A stretch of 64,000 nucleotides of DNA. Origin: Polaromonas sp. Its GTDB lineage: Bacteria > Pseudomonadota > Gammaproteobacteria > Burkholderiales > Burkholderiaceae_C. The stretch lies in contig JAURVI010000005.1 in the NCBI GenBank assembly GCA_030655515.1, positions 22,840 to 86,839 of the forward strand, given 5' to 3'. This document shows positions 8,509 through 18,411 of the stretch, in pieces; the first letter of the stretch is position 1, and every line of letters starts with the position of its first letter. The position numbers and the translations under genes were made by a program. Below the pieces are notes generated by a model, which saw nothing but the letters and a program-made list of their open reading frames with translations, did no database searches and was not told the origin of the DNA.

Positions 8509-9564
8509 TCAGCCCAATAGCCGGCGTGCCATGCGGATGGCCGCGATCAGGCTGGCGGCATCGGCCTGGCCGCTGCCAGCGATGTCAAAGGCGGTGCCGT
8601 GGTCCGGGCTGGTGCGCACCAGCGGCAGGCCCAGCGTGACATTCACGCCCTGCGCCAGCCCCAGGTATTTGACCGGGATCAGTCCCTGGTCGTGGTACAT
8701 CGCCACCACCACGTCGAACTCGCCGGCCTGCCCGGCCCTGGCTCTGGCCCGCATGAAGACGGTGTCCGGTGCAAAGGGGCCGCTCACGTCCAGGCCTTCG
8801 GCGCGGGCCTTCGCTATCGCTGGCGCGATGATGTCCAGCTCTTCCCGGCCAAACCGGCCACCTTCGCCGGCATGCGGGTTCAGGCCGGCCACCGCAATTC
8901 GCGGCGGGGAGCCGGAGACCCCGCGCACCGACTGGTGTGCAATCTGCAAGGTCTGCAGCACGCGCTCAAACGTCACGGCGTTGATCGCATCACGCAAGGA
9001 CAGGTGGATGCTGACCAGCACGGTCTTGAGTTCATCGTTGGCCAGCATCATGCGCACCGGCAGCTCGGACACCGCCTTGCCGAGAAAAGCCGCCGCTTCG
9101 GCCTGCAGCATTTCGGTGTGGCCGGGGTAGCGCGCAAAAACGGCACCAGCCGCGCCGGCAGCGGCCAGTGCTTCCTTGTGAATCGGCGCCGTCACCATCG
9201 CGGCGACTTCGCCCGACAGGGCCGCCCGGGCCGCCCAGACAATGCAGTCGGCCGCCGCTTTGCCGGCCAAAGCACTGACCTGCCCATACGGCACCAGCGC
9301 GGGTAACTCACATTTTTGCAGCACCGGAATACAGCGCGGCGGCACCGCTTGCCAATCGGCGGCGGCGGCGAGCTGGGCCACCGGCAGAGACGGCGATGCC
9401 CCCCGAACCAGGGAAGTCAGGGCGGCAGCGCGGCGCAGCGTGGCGACATCACCGACCACCACGCAGCCCGCCATCTCTGCGGGTGACTCGCAAAAAGCCT
9501 TGGCAATGATTTCGGGGCCGATACCCGCAGCATCGCCCATGGTAATGAGAAGGGGTTTGCTCAT
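8509..9564 (-). CDS. pdxA: 4-hydroxythreonine-4-phosphate dehydrogenase
   Basis: PdxA oxidises 4-phosphohydroxy-L-threonine with NAD(P)+ in the DXP-dependent pyridoxal phosphate pathway. The 351-residue protein opens LLITMGDAAGIGPEIIAKAF, has the metal-binding histidine regions TAPIHKEAL, YPGHTEML and AMYHDQGLIPVKYLG, and ends GTAFDIAGSGQADAASLIAAIRMA, all characteristic. Its ATG overlaps the stop of the upstream Nif3-like gene by 4 bp (9561-9564), indicating translational coupling. Confidence 0.96.
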   Translation of the reverse strand: MSKPLLITMGDAAGIGPEIIAKAFCESPAEMAGCVVVGDVATLRRAAALTSLVRGASPSLPVAQLAAAADWQAVPPRCIPVLQKCELPALVPYGQVSALAGKAAADCIVWAARAALSGEVAAMVTAPIHKEALAAAGAAGAVFARYPGHTEMLQAEAAAFLGKAVSELPVRMMLANDELKTVLVSIHLSLRDAINAVTFERVLQTLQIAHQSVRGVSGSPPRIAVAGLNPHAGEGGRFGREELDIIAPAIAKARAEGLDVSGPFAPDTVFMRARARAGQAGEFDVVVAMYHDQGLIPVKYLGLAQGVNVTLGLPLVRTSPDHGTAFDIAGSGQADAASLIAAIRMARRLLG

Positions 9565-10367
9565 GCCGGGTTGTCGATATCAATGAATTCATGCGTCAGC
9601 CCGAACTGCGCGGCCACATGCGCCGCCACGGCGGGCGCACCGTATCGCTCGGACGCATGATGGCCGCAGGCGATGAAAGCCACGCCCATTTCGCGGGCGT
9701 AATGCGCCTGCGGCTCGGAGATTTCGCCGGTGATGAAGGCATCGGCCCCGGCGGCGATGGCGGCTTCAAAGTAGCCCTGCGCGCCGCCGCTGCACCATGC
9801 TATGTTTTTAATGGCTTTCTGCGCATGCCCGACAAGGACAACCGGCCGGTTCAATGCATTTTTTACATGCTCGGCCAGGCTCTCGGCGCTGTCAAGGCTG
9901 GAACCGGCGGGGCCGTCCGCAACGCCGCCGTGGCTGCCCAGAAAACCCAGGTTGTTCTCGCCGAAGTAGCGGTCCGCACGCAACCCGAGCCGGCGGCCGA
10001 GCTGCGCGTTGTTGCCCAGCTCGGGGTGGGCATCGAGCGGCAGATGGTAGGCATAGAGGTTGATGTCATGCGCCAGCAGCAGCGCCAGACGCTGCTTCAT
10101 CCAGCCGACGACAGGGCCATTGTTGCGACCGTCCCAGCCGCGCCAGAACAGCCCATGGTGAACAAAAATGGCGTCGGCCTTCGCCGCGACGGCCGCTTCA
10201 ATCAGCGCCAGACTGGCCGTGACGCCGGAGACGATTTTTCGCACCTCGGCCTTGCCTTCGACCTGCAGGCCGTTCGGCCCATGGTCCTTGAAGCGCTCCG
10301 GCTGCAGCAACTGATCGAAAGCGGCCAGCAGCAGCGCACGCGGCGCGACCGGCCAGGCGGGACTCAA
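9561..10367 (-). CDS. Nif3-like dinuclear metal center hexameric protein
   Basis: The 268-residue product belongs to the Nif3/YbgI (DUF34) family, toroidal hexamers with a two-metal site and a disputed enzymatic role; several members have been reported as GTP cyclohydrolase-like or NAG-related, so I give no specific reaction. Metal-ligand signatures are visible: DAIFVHHGLFW, YHLPLDAHPELGNN and GHHASERYG. The start is TTG at 10367 with GGGAG 7 nt upstream, and it overlaps the stop of a 25-codon leader frame in a TTGA configuration. Its 3' end is coupled to pdxA. Confidence 0.9.
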   Translation of the reverse strand: MSPAWPVAPRALLLAAFDQLLQPERFKDHGPNGLQVEGKAEVRKIVSGVTASLALIEAAVAAKADAIFVHHGLFWRGWDGRNNGPVVGWMKQRLALLLAHDINLYAYHLPLDAHPELGNNAQLGRRLGLRADRYFGENNLGFLGSHGGVADGPAGSSLDSAESLAEHVKNALNRPVVLVGHAQKAIKNIAWCSGGAQGYFEAAIAAGADAFITGEISEPQAHYAREMGVAFIACGHHASERYGAPAVAAHVAAQFGLTHEFIDIDNPA

Positions 10368-10441
10368 GGCAGGACTCCCTCGACCGGCAGATAACGCTCG
10401 CCGGTGTTGCCTATCGTGGCGAGGACGCTGGAGGCTTTCAT
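10364..10441 (-). CDS. Possible 25-residue leader peptide upstream of the Nif3-like gene
   Basis: A short frame starts ATG at 10441 with AAGGA 7 nt upstream, reads MKASSVLATIGNTGERYLPV plus five residues, and stops in a TGA overlapping the TTG start of the Nif3-like gene by 4 bp. A hairpin (CGCCCG/CGGGCG, 10467-10485) lies just upstream. It could be a translational-coupling leader. Its GERYLPV segment also resembles the C-terminal end of cysteine-synthase-type proteins, so it could be a gene remnant. I cannot choose between these. Confidence 0.35.
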   Translation of the reverse strand: MKASSVLATIGNTGERYLPVEGVLP

Positions 10442-10680
10442 GACATGTTCCTTGTGGGGAGTTTGTCGCCCGCTCAACACGGGCGGCTGGTTCTGCAAAT
10501 TATCGCCCTTCCCCGGAAGACCCTTGCACCGGTACGCGGGCCTGCCGTCCGGCTTGCGGCAACATGCGCGAATTGGGCGAAAATCGGGCCTGTTGGTTAT
10601 TGATCATTGCCGATCCGGCCCCATTTCCTGTGCGGACTGTCATTGACTGTCTTTGCCTGCTGCTTCACCCTGGAACCCCC

Positions 10681-11841
<1,161 letters not shown>

Positions 11842-11846
11842 CCTTA

Positions 11847-12647
11847 TCAGGGTTTGGCGGCTTCGGTTTCGCTGTCGGCCTCAGGCGCTTGGGTGCGCTT
11901 GACGAACACCTGCGCCGCCAGAATGCCGACCTCATACAGCCCGCCCACCACCATCAGCAGCATGATCATCGAGCCCGCATCGGGCGGCGTGACCAGCGCC
12001 GTGCCGACGGCGGCAATCACCCAGAAATAGCCGCGGTACTGGCGCAACTGGGCGATGCTGAGCACGCCCATGCGAACCAGCAGGATCACCGCGATCGGCA
12101 CTTCAAACGCCAGGCCGAAAGCCAGGAACATGCCGAGCACGAAGTTGAGGTACTCCTCGATATCCGGTGCGGCGGTGATCGACTTGGGTGCAAAGCTCTG
12201 GATGAAAGTAAACACCTGGCCGAACACAAAGTAGTAGCAAAAAGCCACGCCCACAAAAAACAGCAGCGTGCTGGAGACCACCAGGGGCATGATCAGTTTT
12301 TTCTCGTGCGAATACAGGCCGGGGGCAACGAACGCCCAGACCTGGTACAACACCACCGGCAGCGCCATCATGAACGCAGCCATGAAAAGAATCTTGATCG
12401 GCACCACAAACGGCGAGATGACGTTGGTGGCGATCAGCGTCGCGCCCTTGGGCAGCGTAGCCACCAGCGGCGCAGCCAGCAGGTCGTACAGGGCGCCGGG
12501 GCCGGGCCAGATGGCCAGCAGGGCCGCGGCAAGACCAATCGCAATCACGACCTTGATCATCCGGTCACGCAGCTCCATCAGGTGCTGCACAAAGGGCTGT
12601 TCGGTGCCCGCGAGTTCATCGGGCTTGTCGGAGTTGGGCTCGCTCAT
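11847..12647 (-). CDS. tatC: Sec-independent protein translocase TatC
   Basis: TatC is the six-helix membrane receptor for twin-arginine signal peptides. The 266-residue product has the signature QPFVQHLMELRDRMIKVV at the N terminus, the conserved PGLYSHEKKLIMPLV loop, FGLAFEVPIAVILLV and RYFWVIAAVGTALVTPPD-like helices. It is third in tatABC, 51 bp after tatB. Likely substrates encoded here are MsrP and the Rieske subunit. Confidence 0.97.
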   Translation of the reverse strand: MSEPNSDKPDELAGTEQPFVQHLMELRDRMIKVVIAIGLAAALLAIWPGPGALYDLLAAPLVATLPKGATLIATNVISPFVVPIKILFMAAFMMALPVVLYQVWAFVAPGLYSHEKKLIMPLVVSSTLLFFVGVAFCYYFVFGQVFTFIQSFAPKSITAAPDIEEYLNFVLGMFLAFGLAFEVPIAVILLVRMGVLSIAQLRQYRGYFWVIAAVGTALVTPPDAGSMIMLLMVVGGLYEVGILAAQVFVKRTQAPEADSETEAAKP

Positions 12648-12698
12648 GAAAGAAGTTTTCGCAGGTCAGCGTACCGGGTGCATACGGAAAAAAGAAGA

Positions 12699-13166
12699 TC
12701 AGGCATTGCGGCCCGGCCGCGGTCGAAAGCGCGCCACGCGCGCAGCGCCGGACAGCGCCTTGCTGCGCACACCGGCGCGGGCTTTGTACCATTGCGGGGT
12801 AGCCCCTGTTTTTAGCCGCCAGTTCTTTTTCGGGTGTTTGTATTCGGGAAAACGGATCATGCCGGGCATCTCGCCGCCAGAGGCCGTGCCGGTGGTTTCG
12901 GCCCATGATTTCTCAAAGTCGCTGGCGTTGGTCTGGATGGAGTTCTCGACATCGCGGGCGGCCCCCTCGACCGATTCCTTCATCTTCTTGAGTTCATCGA
13001 GCGCCATCGAGCGGTTGACTTCCTGCTTGACATCGGCCACATAACGCTGCGCCTTGCCCAGCAGGGTGCCCAGGGTACGCGCAAGACGGGGCAATTTTTC
13101 CGGGCCGATCACGATCAGCGCCACCGCACCGATCAGGGCGATCTTCGACAGACCGATATCAATCAC
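12699..13166 (-). CDS. tatB: Sec-independent protein translocase TatB
   Basis: TatB helps TatC recognise Tat signal peptides. The 155-residue protein has one N-terminal membrane helix ([20 protein letters not shown]), the [13 protein letters not shown] hinge and a long amphipathic, charged helix. A C-terminal basic tail (FRPRPGRNA) follows. Length and the Glu in the membrane-proximal GPEKLP motif distinguish it from TatA. It lies between tatA (44 bp) and tatC. Confidence 0.96.
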   Translation of the reverse strand: MIDIGLSKIALIGAVALIVIGPEKLPRLARTLGTLLGKAQRYVADVKQEVNRSMALDELKKMKESVEGAARDVENSIQTNASDFEKSWAETTGTASGGEMPGMIRFPEYKHPKKNWRLKTGATPQWYKARAGVRSKALSGAARVARFRPRPGRNA

Positions 13167-13210
13167 TGCAGTTCAGACCGGTGAGCCGTCAAGACAGGGA
13201 TTGCAGCCAA

Positions 13211-13468
13211 TCAGGACTTCTGCTTGGCTTCGACGTCGATCGTGGTTTTGTCGGCACTGGCACCCTGTGCGTGGCTGACCTGGCCGGCGCTGGCGTTCGC
13301 AGCAGCGGTTTTGTCGTCGGCACTCTGGCCGCCGTCTTTCATGCCGTCCTTGAAGCCCTTGACGGCGCCGCCGAGGTCGCTGCCCATGTTTTTGAGTTTT
13401 TTGGTGCCAAAAACCATCACCACGATCAACAGCACGATCAGCCAGTGCCAAATGGAAAATGAGCCCAT
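13211..13468 (-). CDS. tatA: Sec-independent protein translocase TatA
   Basis: TatA oligomerises to form the transport-competent Tat site. The 85-residue product starts [29 protein letters not shown], a short membrane helix followed by the FGTKKL hinge and amphipathic helix, with a polar Ala/Asp-rich tail. GGAG precedes the ATG. It heads tatABC; 188 bp separate it from the upstream HIT gene, enough for an own promoter. Confidence 0.97.
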   Translation of the reverse strand: MGSFSIWHWLIVLLIVVMVFGTKKLKNMGSDLGGAVKGFKDGMKDGGQSADDKTAAANASAGQVSHAQGASADKTTIDVEAKQKS

Positions 13469-13599
13469 GTTTCTCTCCTAATCTTCAATTGCAAGCTTGC
13501 ACAACACTGTGGTCATTCTAAAGGCCTTGCCGCTCCCCTGTTACCGGAATGGACCGCATTGTGACCCCCTGGCGTGGTATTGAATGAATTTAAGGCGGA

Positions 13600-13656
13600 A
13601 TGCCTGCCTTGCAAGGGGGCAGCGAAGTACGCGAAGCGACGAGCGCGGGGACGTGG
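13600..13656. repeat. GC-rich intergenic repeat, single copy
   Basis: A single diverged copy of the repeat core seen near 4.2 kb: GGGGGCAGCGAAGTACGC, then GAAGCGACGAGCGCGGGG. It directly abuts the TAA stop of the HIT-protein gene, with the GGGG end facing the gene as in the other copies. It lies in the 188-bp gap between the HIT gene and tatA; the rest of that gap shows nothing I can name. Confidence 0.8.
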
Positions 13657-14031
13657 TTACCCTCGCAACCAGGGCCGCGGACCGCCAATCACATGGAAAT
13701 GCAAATGATGCACTTCCTGTCCGCCTTCCGCGCCGGTATTCGTAACAAGCCGAAAACCGCCTTCGGGGTAGGGTTTGCAGCCTTTCTCCAGCGCCAGCCT
13801 GGGGGCCAGCACCATCATGCGGCCCAGCAGCGCCTCGTGTTCAGGCCCGACCTGCGCCATCGACGCAATATGGACTTTCGGAATCATCAGAAAATGAACC
13901 GGCGCCCACGGGTGAATGTCATCGAAGACAAAAATCTCATCGTCTTCGTAAACCTTGCGGCCAGGAATTTCTCCGGCTGCGATTTTGCAGAAAATGCAAT
14001 TGTCGCGGGTAGCGATGCTGGGTTGGTTCAT
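13657..14031 (-). CDS. HIT family nucleotide-binding protein (HinT-like)
   Basis: Histidine-triad proteins hydrolyse nucleoside phosphoramidates and related AMP conjugates. The 124-residue product has the N-terminal CIFCKIAAGEIPGRKVYEDD, the internal DIHPWAPVHFLMIPKVH and the C-terminal triad HHLHFHVIGG. The conserved C-x2-C at the N terminus together with a distant His pair may bind zinc. It follows hisE and a small membrane protein and precedes tatA, the usual position in betaproteobacterial his-tat clusters. Confidence 0.94.
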   Translation of the reverse strand: MNQPSIATRDNCIFCKIAAGEIPGRKVYEDDEIFVFDDIHPWAPVHFLMIPKVHIASMAQVGPEHEALLGRMMVLAPRLALEKGCKPYPEGGFRLVTNTGAEGGQEVHHLHFHVIGGPRPWLRG

Positions 14032-14046
14032 GGGTGCCAGGGTGAA

Positions 14047-14418
14047 TCAGACGAAAGAGGTGATTTTGGCCGGCCGGTTGCTGTTGAAATGCAGCCAGCC
14101 CCGGATGCAGCGGTACAGGTACCAGAGCCAGACGATGGCGTAGGCAATGGCTCCGGGTAGAAAAAGCAAGAGCCACAGCGGCGACAACAGCACCAGCCAG
14201 ATCAGCGTCCACCAGAAAGTCTGGATCATGTAATTGTGGTGGTCGATATAAAGCGCATCGGACTCGTCGGCGCGCCGGACGTAGTTGACGATGAGCGCAA
14301 TCACCGCAAAAACACCGCCGCTGAACCAGGCCAGCGTGTGCAGGCCGTACAGCACATGCATGACGATGCGGTCGTTGGAGTTTTTGTAGTCGAACTCGGC
14401 CAGATCGGTCTCACTCAT
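14047..14418 (-). CDS. Small membrane protein, DUF4870-like
   Basis: A 123-residue protein with about three hydrophobic helices (LAWFSGGVFAVIALIVNYV, FWWTLIWLVLLSPLWLLLFL, YAIVWLWYLYRCIRGW). The spacing HIDHHNYMIQTFWW-like and WYLYRCIRGW fits the DUF4870 membrane family. No enzymatic residues stand out. It sits 27 bp after hisE and 15 bp before the HIT gene, so is probably co-transcribed with them, but nothing indicates a role in histidine synthesis. Confidence 0.75.
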   Translation of the reverse strand: MSETDLAEFDYKNSNDRIVMHVLYGLHTLAWFSGGVFAVIALIVNYVRRADESDALYIDHHNYMIQTFWWTLIWLVLLSPLWLLLFLPGAIAYAIVWLWYLYRCIRGWLHFNSNRPAKITSFV

Positions 14419-14445
14419 GGTTTTTCTCCTGTCTGAATCTTGCCA

Positions 14446-14814
14446 TTACTTCTCGGCGGCCTCACGGGCCTGCGCCTTGCGCAGGGCTTTTTCCTCGATG
14501 CCGCTGGTGCCTTCGCGCCGCTCCAGCTCGGCGATCACGTCGGCAGGGCTCAGGCCGTAGTGCGCCAGCGCAATCAGGCAGTGAAACCACAAGTCAGCGA
14601 CTTCCCCAACCAGTTTGGACGGGTCGCCGCCATGGTCCAGGTCTTTCGCAGCCATCACGGTTTCAGTGGCTTCCTCGCCGATTTTTTTCAGGAAGGCGTC
14701 CGGGCCCTTGTGCAACAGGCGGGCCACGTAGCTGGTTTGCGGGTCGCCGCCGCGGGCCGGCTTGCGGCTTTCGATGATTTGCGCGAGACGCTGCAGGGAG
14801 TCGTTGGAAGTCAT
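14446..14814 (-). CDS. hisE: Phosphoribosyl-ATP pyrophosphatase
   Basis: HisE removes pyrophosphate from PR-ATP, the second step of histidine synthesis. The 122-residue product has the MazG-like metal-binding helices [16 protein letters not shown] and [17 protein letters not shown] set the start at 14814 ([10 protein letters not shown]); its ATG overlaps the hisI stop by 4 bp. The frame extends 84 bp further upstream, but only inside hisI. The C-terminal charged helix ([13 protein letters not shown]) is longer than in some relatives. Confidence 0.95.
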   Translation of the reverse strand: MTSNDSLQRLAQIIESRKPARGGDPQTSYVARLLHKGPDAFLKKIGEEATETVMAAKDLDHGGDPSKLVGEVADLWFHCLIALAHYGLSPADVIAELERREGTSGIEEKALRKAQAREAAEK

Positions 14815-15206
14815 GGCTGTCGATACATGGTTGTCGGGTCTTTCAGTACCGGCTCGGTCACCACCCACCGGCCATTTTGGTAGAGGTGGAAAAAGCAACT
14901 GTGGCGGCCGGTGTGGCAGGCGATTCCGGGCTGGTGACCCAACTGCGTCACTTTCAGCAAAATCACGTCGTTGTCGCAGTCCAGCCGGATCTCATGCACT
15001 GTCTGCAGGTGGCCGGACTCCTCGCCCTTGTGCCACAGGCGCCCGCGCGACCGGCTGTAATACACGGCCTGGCCGATCTCGGCGGTTTTCTGCAGCGCCT
15101 CGCGGTTCATCCAGGCAAACATCAGCACGTCGCCGCTGGCGGCCTCCTGCGCGATGACCGGGATCAAACCCTTGTCGTCCCATTTAATTTCGTCGAGCCA
15201 ATTCAT
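14811..15206 (-). CDS. hisI: Phosphoribosyl-AMP cyclohydrolase
   Basis: HisI opens the purine ring of PR-AMP using zinc. The 131-residue protein contains [41 protein letters not shown] and [10 protein letters not shown], with the metal-binding Asp and Cys residues of the family. HisI and HisE are separate genes here rather than the fused HisIE of enterobacteria. hisI follows hisF by 35 bp and is coupled to hisE. Confidence 0.97.
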   Translation of the reverse strand: MNWLDEIKWDDKGLIPVIAQEAASGDVLMFAWMNREALQKTAEIGQAVYYSRSRGRLWHKGEESGHLQTVHEIRLDCDNDVILLKVTQLGHQPGIACHTGRHSCFFHLYQNGRWVVTEPVLKDPTTMYRQP

Positions 15207-15241
15207 AGGGTCTATTGTCAGGTATCCGATCCCGCTTTTGC

Positions 15242-16021
15242 CTATAGCCGGACCGGAATACCCCGCCCGGCCATGTGTTGTTTGGCCTGCTGCACCGTGT
15301 ACTCGCCGTAATGGAAAATACTGGCGGCCAGCACCGCATCGGCGCCGCCGAGCTGAATGCCGTCGGCCAGGTGATCGAGGGTGCCGACACCGCCGGAGGC
15401 GATCACCGGCACGCTGACCGCGTCGCTGACGGCGCGTGTCAGCGCCAAATCGAACCCGGACCTGGTGCCGTCGCGGTCCATGCTGGTCAGCAAAATCTCG
15501 CCGGCGCCGCGCCGCGCCATTTCACTGGCCCAGGCAACGGCATCGAGTCCGGTGTTTTTGCGTCCGCCATGGCTGTACACGTCCCAGCCGGCGCCACGGG
15601 TGAGTGCCTCGGCATCGGAACGGCGCTTGGCGTCGATGGCCACGACGATGCATTGCGCACCGTATTTGCCGGAGGCCTCTTCAATGACCTGCGGGTTGGC
15701 CAGCGCCGCCGAGTTGAAACTGGTCTTGTCGGCACCGGCATTGAGCAGGCGGCGCACGTCTTCGACGGTACGCACGCCGCCGCCGACCGTCAGCGGAATG
15801 AAAACCTGCGAAGCCACCGCTTCGATGATGTGCAAAATCAGGTCGCGGCCGTCGCTGGTCGCGGTGATGTCCAGAAAAGTCAGCTCGTCGGCGCCCTGCT
15901 CGTTGTAACGTGCGGCAATTTCCACCGGATCGCCGGCATCGCGCAGCTCGACAAAGTTGACGCCCTTGACGACACGGCCGCCGGTGACGTCGAGGCAGGG
16001 GATGATTCGTTTGGCTAACAT
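15242..16021 (-). CDS. hisF: Imidazole glycerol phosphate synthase, cyclase subunit
   Basis: HisF is the (beta/alpha)8 synthase partner of HisH and makes IGP and AICAR from PRFAR. The 259-residue protein begins [23 protein letters not shown], with the catalytic Asp in CLDV. It continues with [32 protein letters not shown] (second catalytic Asp) and [14 protein letters not shown] diverged copy of the GC-rich repeat ends immediately before its ATG, replacing a recognisable Shine-Dalgarno by a G-run. Confidence 0.97.
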   Translation of the reverse strand: MLAKRIIPCLDVTGGRVVKGVNFVELRDAGDPVEIAARYNEQGADELTFLDITATSDGRDLILHIIEAVASQVFIPLTVGGGVRTVEDVRRLLNAGADKTSFNSAALANPQVIEEASGKYGAQCIVVAIDAKRRSDAEALTRGAGWDVYSHGGRKNTGLDAVAWASEMARRGAGEILLTSMDRDGTRSGFDLALTRAVSDAVSVPVIASGGVGTLDHLADGIQLGGADAVLAASIFHYGEYTVQQAKQHMAGRGIPVRL

Positions 16022-16096
16022 GCGCCCCCACGGTCGCCCACTGCGTGCGGCTTCCTGCCCCCCGAGGGGGCCGCTGCGCCTGCGGCCCGGCGAAGC
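16022..16096. repeat. GC-rich intergenic repeat, diverged copy abutting hisF
   Basis: In the 127-bp hisA-hisF gap, the minus strand reads GGCCCCCTCGGGGGGCAGGA, then CACGCAGTGGGCGACCGTGG and GGGCGC directly before the hisF ATG. It keeps the central palindrome and the GTGGGGG end of the other copies but is diverged between them. The remaining 50 bp of the gap shows no recognisable element. Confidence 0.75.
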
Positions 16097-16148
16097 CGGT
16101 TCCGCGGCCCCTGCTGGTATGCAGAGCCGCCATTCGTGGCAACTGCGG

Positions 16149-16889
16149 TCATCCGTTCAACTCATCTGCGCGGGCCTGTGCCGCGGCGAAATCGAGGTCG
16201 CCGCTGTAAATCGAACGGCCGCAGATCACACCTTCGACGCCTTCCTCCTCGACCGCACACAACGCATCGATGTCGGCCATGTTCGAAAGCCCACCCGAGG
16301 CGATCACCGGGATCGTCAGCGCCTGCGCCAGCTTGACGGTGGCGTCGATGTTGATGCCGCTGAGCATGCCGTCGCGGCCGATGTCGGTGTAGACGATGGA
16401 TTCGACGCCGTAGTCCTGGAATTTTTTGCCGAGGTCGATCACCTCGTGGCCGGTCAGCTTGCTCCAGCCGTCGGTGGCGACCTTGCCGTCCTTGGCGTCC
16501 AGCCCGACAATGATGTGGCCGCCAAACGCGGTGCAGGCGTCCTGCAGGAAACCGGGGTTTTTCACCGCGGCGGTGCCGATGATCACATAGCGCAGGCCGG
16601 AATCGAGATAGCGCTCTATCGTGTCGAGGTCGCGGATGCCGCCGCCGAGCTGCACGTCGATCTCGCTGCCGACCTCTAGCAGGATTTTGCGGATGGCCGC
16701 TTCGTTTTTGGGTTTGCCGGCAAACGCGCCGTTCAAATCCACCAGGTGCAGGCGGCGCGCGCCCTTGTCCACCCAACTGCGTGCCATCGCGGCCGGGTCT
16801 TCACTGAAAATAGTGGATTGGTCCATGTCGCCCTGTTTGAGGCGCACGCAATGGCCGTCTTTCAAGTCAATCGCAGGGATGAGTAGCAT
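16149..16889 (-). CDS. hisA: ProFAR isomerase
   Basis: HisA isomerises ProFAR to PRFAR on a (beta/alpha)8 barrel. The 246-residue product starts [21 protein letters not shown] with the catalytic Asp in AIDLKDG. It has the phosphate-binding [13 protein letters not shown], the second acid in [12 protein letters not shown], and [13 protein letters not shown]. It is homologous to HisF, two genes along. Gaps of 98 bp to hisH and 127 bp to hisF are larger than in the rest of the operon. Confidence 0.97.
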   Translation of the reverse strand: MLLIPAIDLKDGHCVRLKQGDMDQSTIFSEDPAAMARSWVDKGARRLHLVDLNGAFAGKPKNEAAIRKILLEVGSEIDVQLGGGIRDLDTIERYLDSGLRYVIIGTAAVKNPGFLQDACTAFGGHIIVGLDAKDGKVATDGWSKLTGHEVIDLGKKFQDYGVESIVYTDIGRDGMLSGINIDATVKLAQALTIPVIASGGLSNMADIDALCAVEEEGVEGVICGRSIYSGDLDFAAAQARADELNG

Positions 16890-16987
16890 GGGCAGTAAGT
16901 AAGGAACGGTGTGAAATGGGGTGAGGAAAACCGGTGCGGCAGAAGGTGGACTGGAAGCAGGCTGGCGAAGTGCGCTTTAACGTTGAA

Positions 16988-17665
16988 TCAGGGGTTCCAG
17001 TGCAGGAAATTGCGGTACAGCGCCAAACCGTGGCCTGCGCTTTTTTCGGGGTGAAATTGCGTTGCGAAAATATTATCGCGCGCGAGCGCCGCCGTAAAGC
17101 ACCCGCCGTAGTCGGCCAGGCCGGCAGTGTGGCGCGCATCCGACGGACGCGCGTAATAACTATGCACGAAATAAAACCAGGCGGCGTCAGGAATGCCGGC
17201 CCACACGGGGTGAGCAGGGGCCGACTGGAACACCTGGTTCCAGCCCATTTGCGGCACCTTGTAGCGGCTGCCGTCGGGCTGGATGCGCCCGGCCAGATCG
17301 AACTTGACGACTTCGCCCGGAATCAGGTCAAGACCCTTTGTTCCGGCACCGCCATCGCCGCGCTGGCCTTCGTCGCTGTGGGTCAGCAACATCTGCATGC
17401 CGACGCACACGCCGAACAAGGGCTTGTTGCGGGCGGCATGCAGCACCGCCTCCTGCATGCCGGACTCCGCCAGCTCGCGCATGCAGTCGGCAATCGCGCC
17501 TTGGCCGGGCAGCACGACGCGCTCTGCATTCATCACGTCCTCGGCCCGGGAGGTGACCACCACCTCAAAATCGCTGCCTTGCGCCACATGCCGGACCGCC
17601 TGCGACACCGAGCGCAGATTGCCCATGCCGTAATCGACCACCGCGACAGTTTTGGGATTTCCCAT
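16988..17665 (-). CDS. hisH: Imidazole glycerol phosphate synthase, glutaminase subunit
   Basis: HisH hydrolyses glutamine and channels ammonia to HisF. The 225-residue class I amidotransferase has [15 protein letters not shown], the oxyanion strand region VVLPGQGA, and the nucleophile Cys in [12 protein letters not shown]. The His/Glu pair lies near the C terminus in [15 protein letters not shown]. It is in the expected order between hisB and hisA. Confidence 0.97.
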   Translation of the reverse strand: MGNPKTVAVVDYGMGNLRSVSQAVRHVAQGSDFEVVVTSRAEDVMNAERVVLPGQGAIADCMRELAESGMQEAVLHAARNKPLFGVCVGMQMLLTHSDEGQRGDGGAGTKGLDLIPGEVVKFDLAGRIQPDGSRYKVPQMGWNQVFQSAPAHPVWAGIPDAAWFYFVHSYYARPSDARHTAGLADYGGCFTAALARDNIFATQFHPEKSAGHGLALYRNFLHWNP

Positions 17666-17691
17666 CAGGCTGATTGGCGCGGAATTCCGCT

Positions 17692-17750
17692 ACGGAATTT
17701 ATAGCATCCAGCATTCATGAATAAAGAGCTGAAGGCCAAAATGATGCCAA
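17692..17750. repeat. Putative dispersed repeat in the hisB-hisH gap
   Basis: The 113-bp hisB-hisH gap is AT-richer than its surroundings and contains TTTATAGCATCCAGC, then AGAGCTGAAGGCCAAAATGA. This TATAGC...GGCCAAAATGA layout resembles an intergenic repeat I associate with Comamonadaceae genomes. No second full copy is in the window, so the assignment rests on recollection of the pattern and needs a genome-wide count. Confidence 0.35.
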
Positions 17751-17778
17751 GAAACATGTTTTTCGGCTTCCTTGCGGC

Positions 17779-18411
17779 CTACAGCGAGCCTTTGGTCGAT
17801 GGAATCACACCGGCAGCGCGGGGATCTATTTCCAGCGCCATGCGCAACGCGCGGGCAAACGCCTTGAACACGGTTTCGGCCTGGTGATGCGCGTTGTCGC
17901 CGCGCAGATTGTCGATGTGCAGGGTCACGAACGCATGGTTCACAAAGCCCTGGAAAAATTCATAGGCCAGTTGGCTGTCAAAGCTGCCGATCATGCCGCT
18001 CTTGAAGGGCACATGCATTTGCAACCCGGGACGGCCCGAAAAATCCACCACCACGCGTGACAGCGCTTCGTCCAGCGGCACATAGGCGTGGCCGTAGCGG
18101 CGCAGGCCTTTTTTATCGCCCACGGCCTGGGCCACGGCCTGGCCCAGCGTGATGCCAACGTCCTCGACTGTGTGGTGGCCGTCGATGTGCAGGTCGCCTT
18201 CGGCCAGGATGTCCAGGTCGATCAGGCCATGCCGGGCAATCTGGTCCAGCATGTGGTCGAAAAAGCCGATGCCGGTGGCCAGCTTGGCCTGGCCGATGCC
18301 GTCGAGGTTGACCCGGACGGTAATTTTGGTTTCGGCCGTATGGCGCGAAACCTCGGCAATGCGCGGGGAAGCGCTGGGAGCGGGAGCAGAGGCCGTTGCA
18401 GGGGTGGTCAT
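17779..18411 (-). CDS. hisB: Imidazoleglycerol-phosphate dehydratase
   Basis: HisB dehydrates IGP to imidazole acetol phosphate with a dimanganese site. The 210-residue protein shows the paired motifs [13 protein letters not shown] / [14 protein letters not shown] and [16 protein letters not shown] / [23 protein letters not shown]. It is monofunctional: the N-terminal histidinol-phosphatase domain of enterobacterial HisB is absent, so the phosphatase must be encoded elsewhere. The first 22 residues are a low-complexity Ala/Pro stretch. Its ATG overlaps the hisC stop by 4 bp. Confidence 0.97.
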   Translation of the reverse strand: MTTPATASAPAPSASPRIAEVSRHTAETKITVRVNLDGIGQAKLATGIGFFDHMLDQIARHGLIDLDILAEGDLHIDGHHTVEDVGITLGQAVAQAVGDKKGLRRYGHAYVPLDEALSRVVVDFSGRPGLQMHVPFKSGMIGSFDSQLAYEFFQGFVNHAFVTLHIDNLRGDNAHHQAETVFKAFARALRMALEIDPRAAGVIPSTKGSL

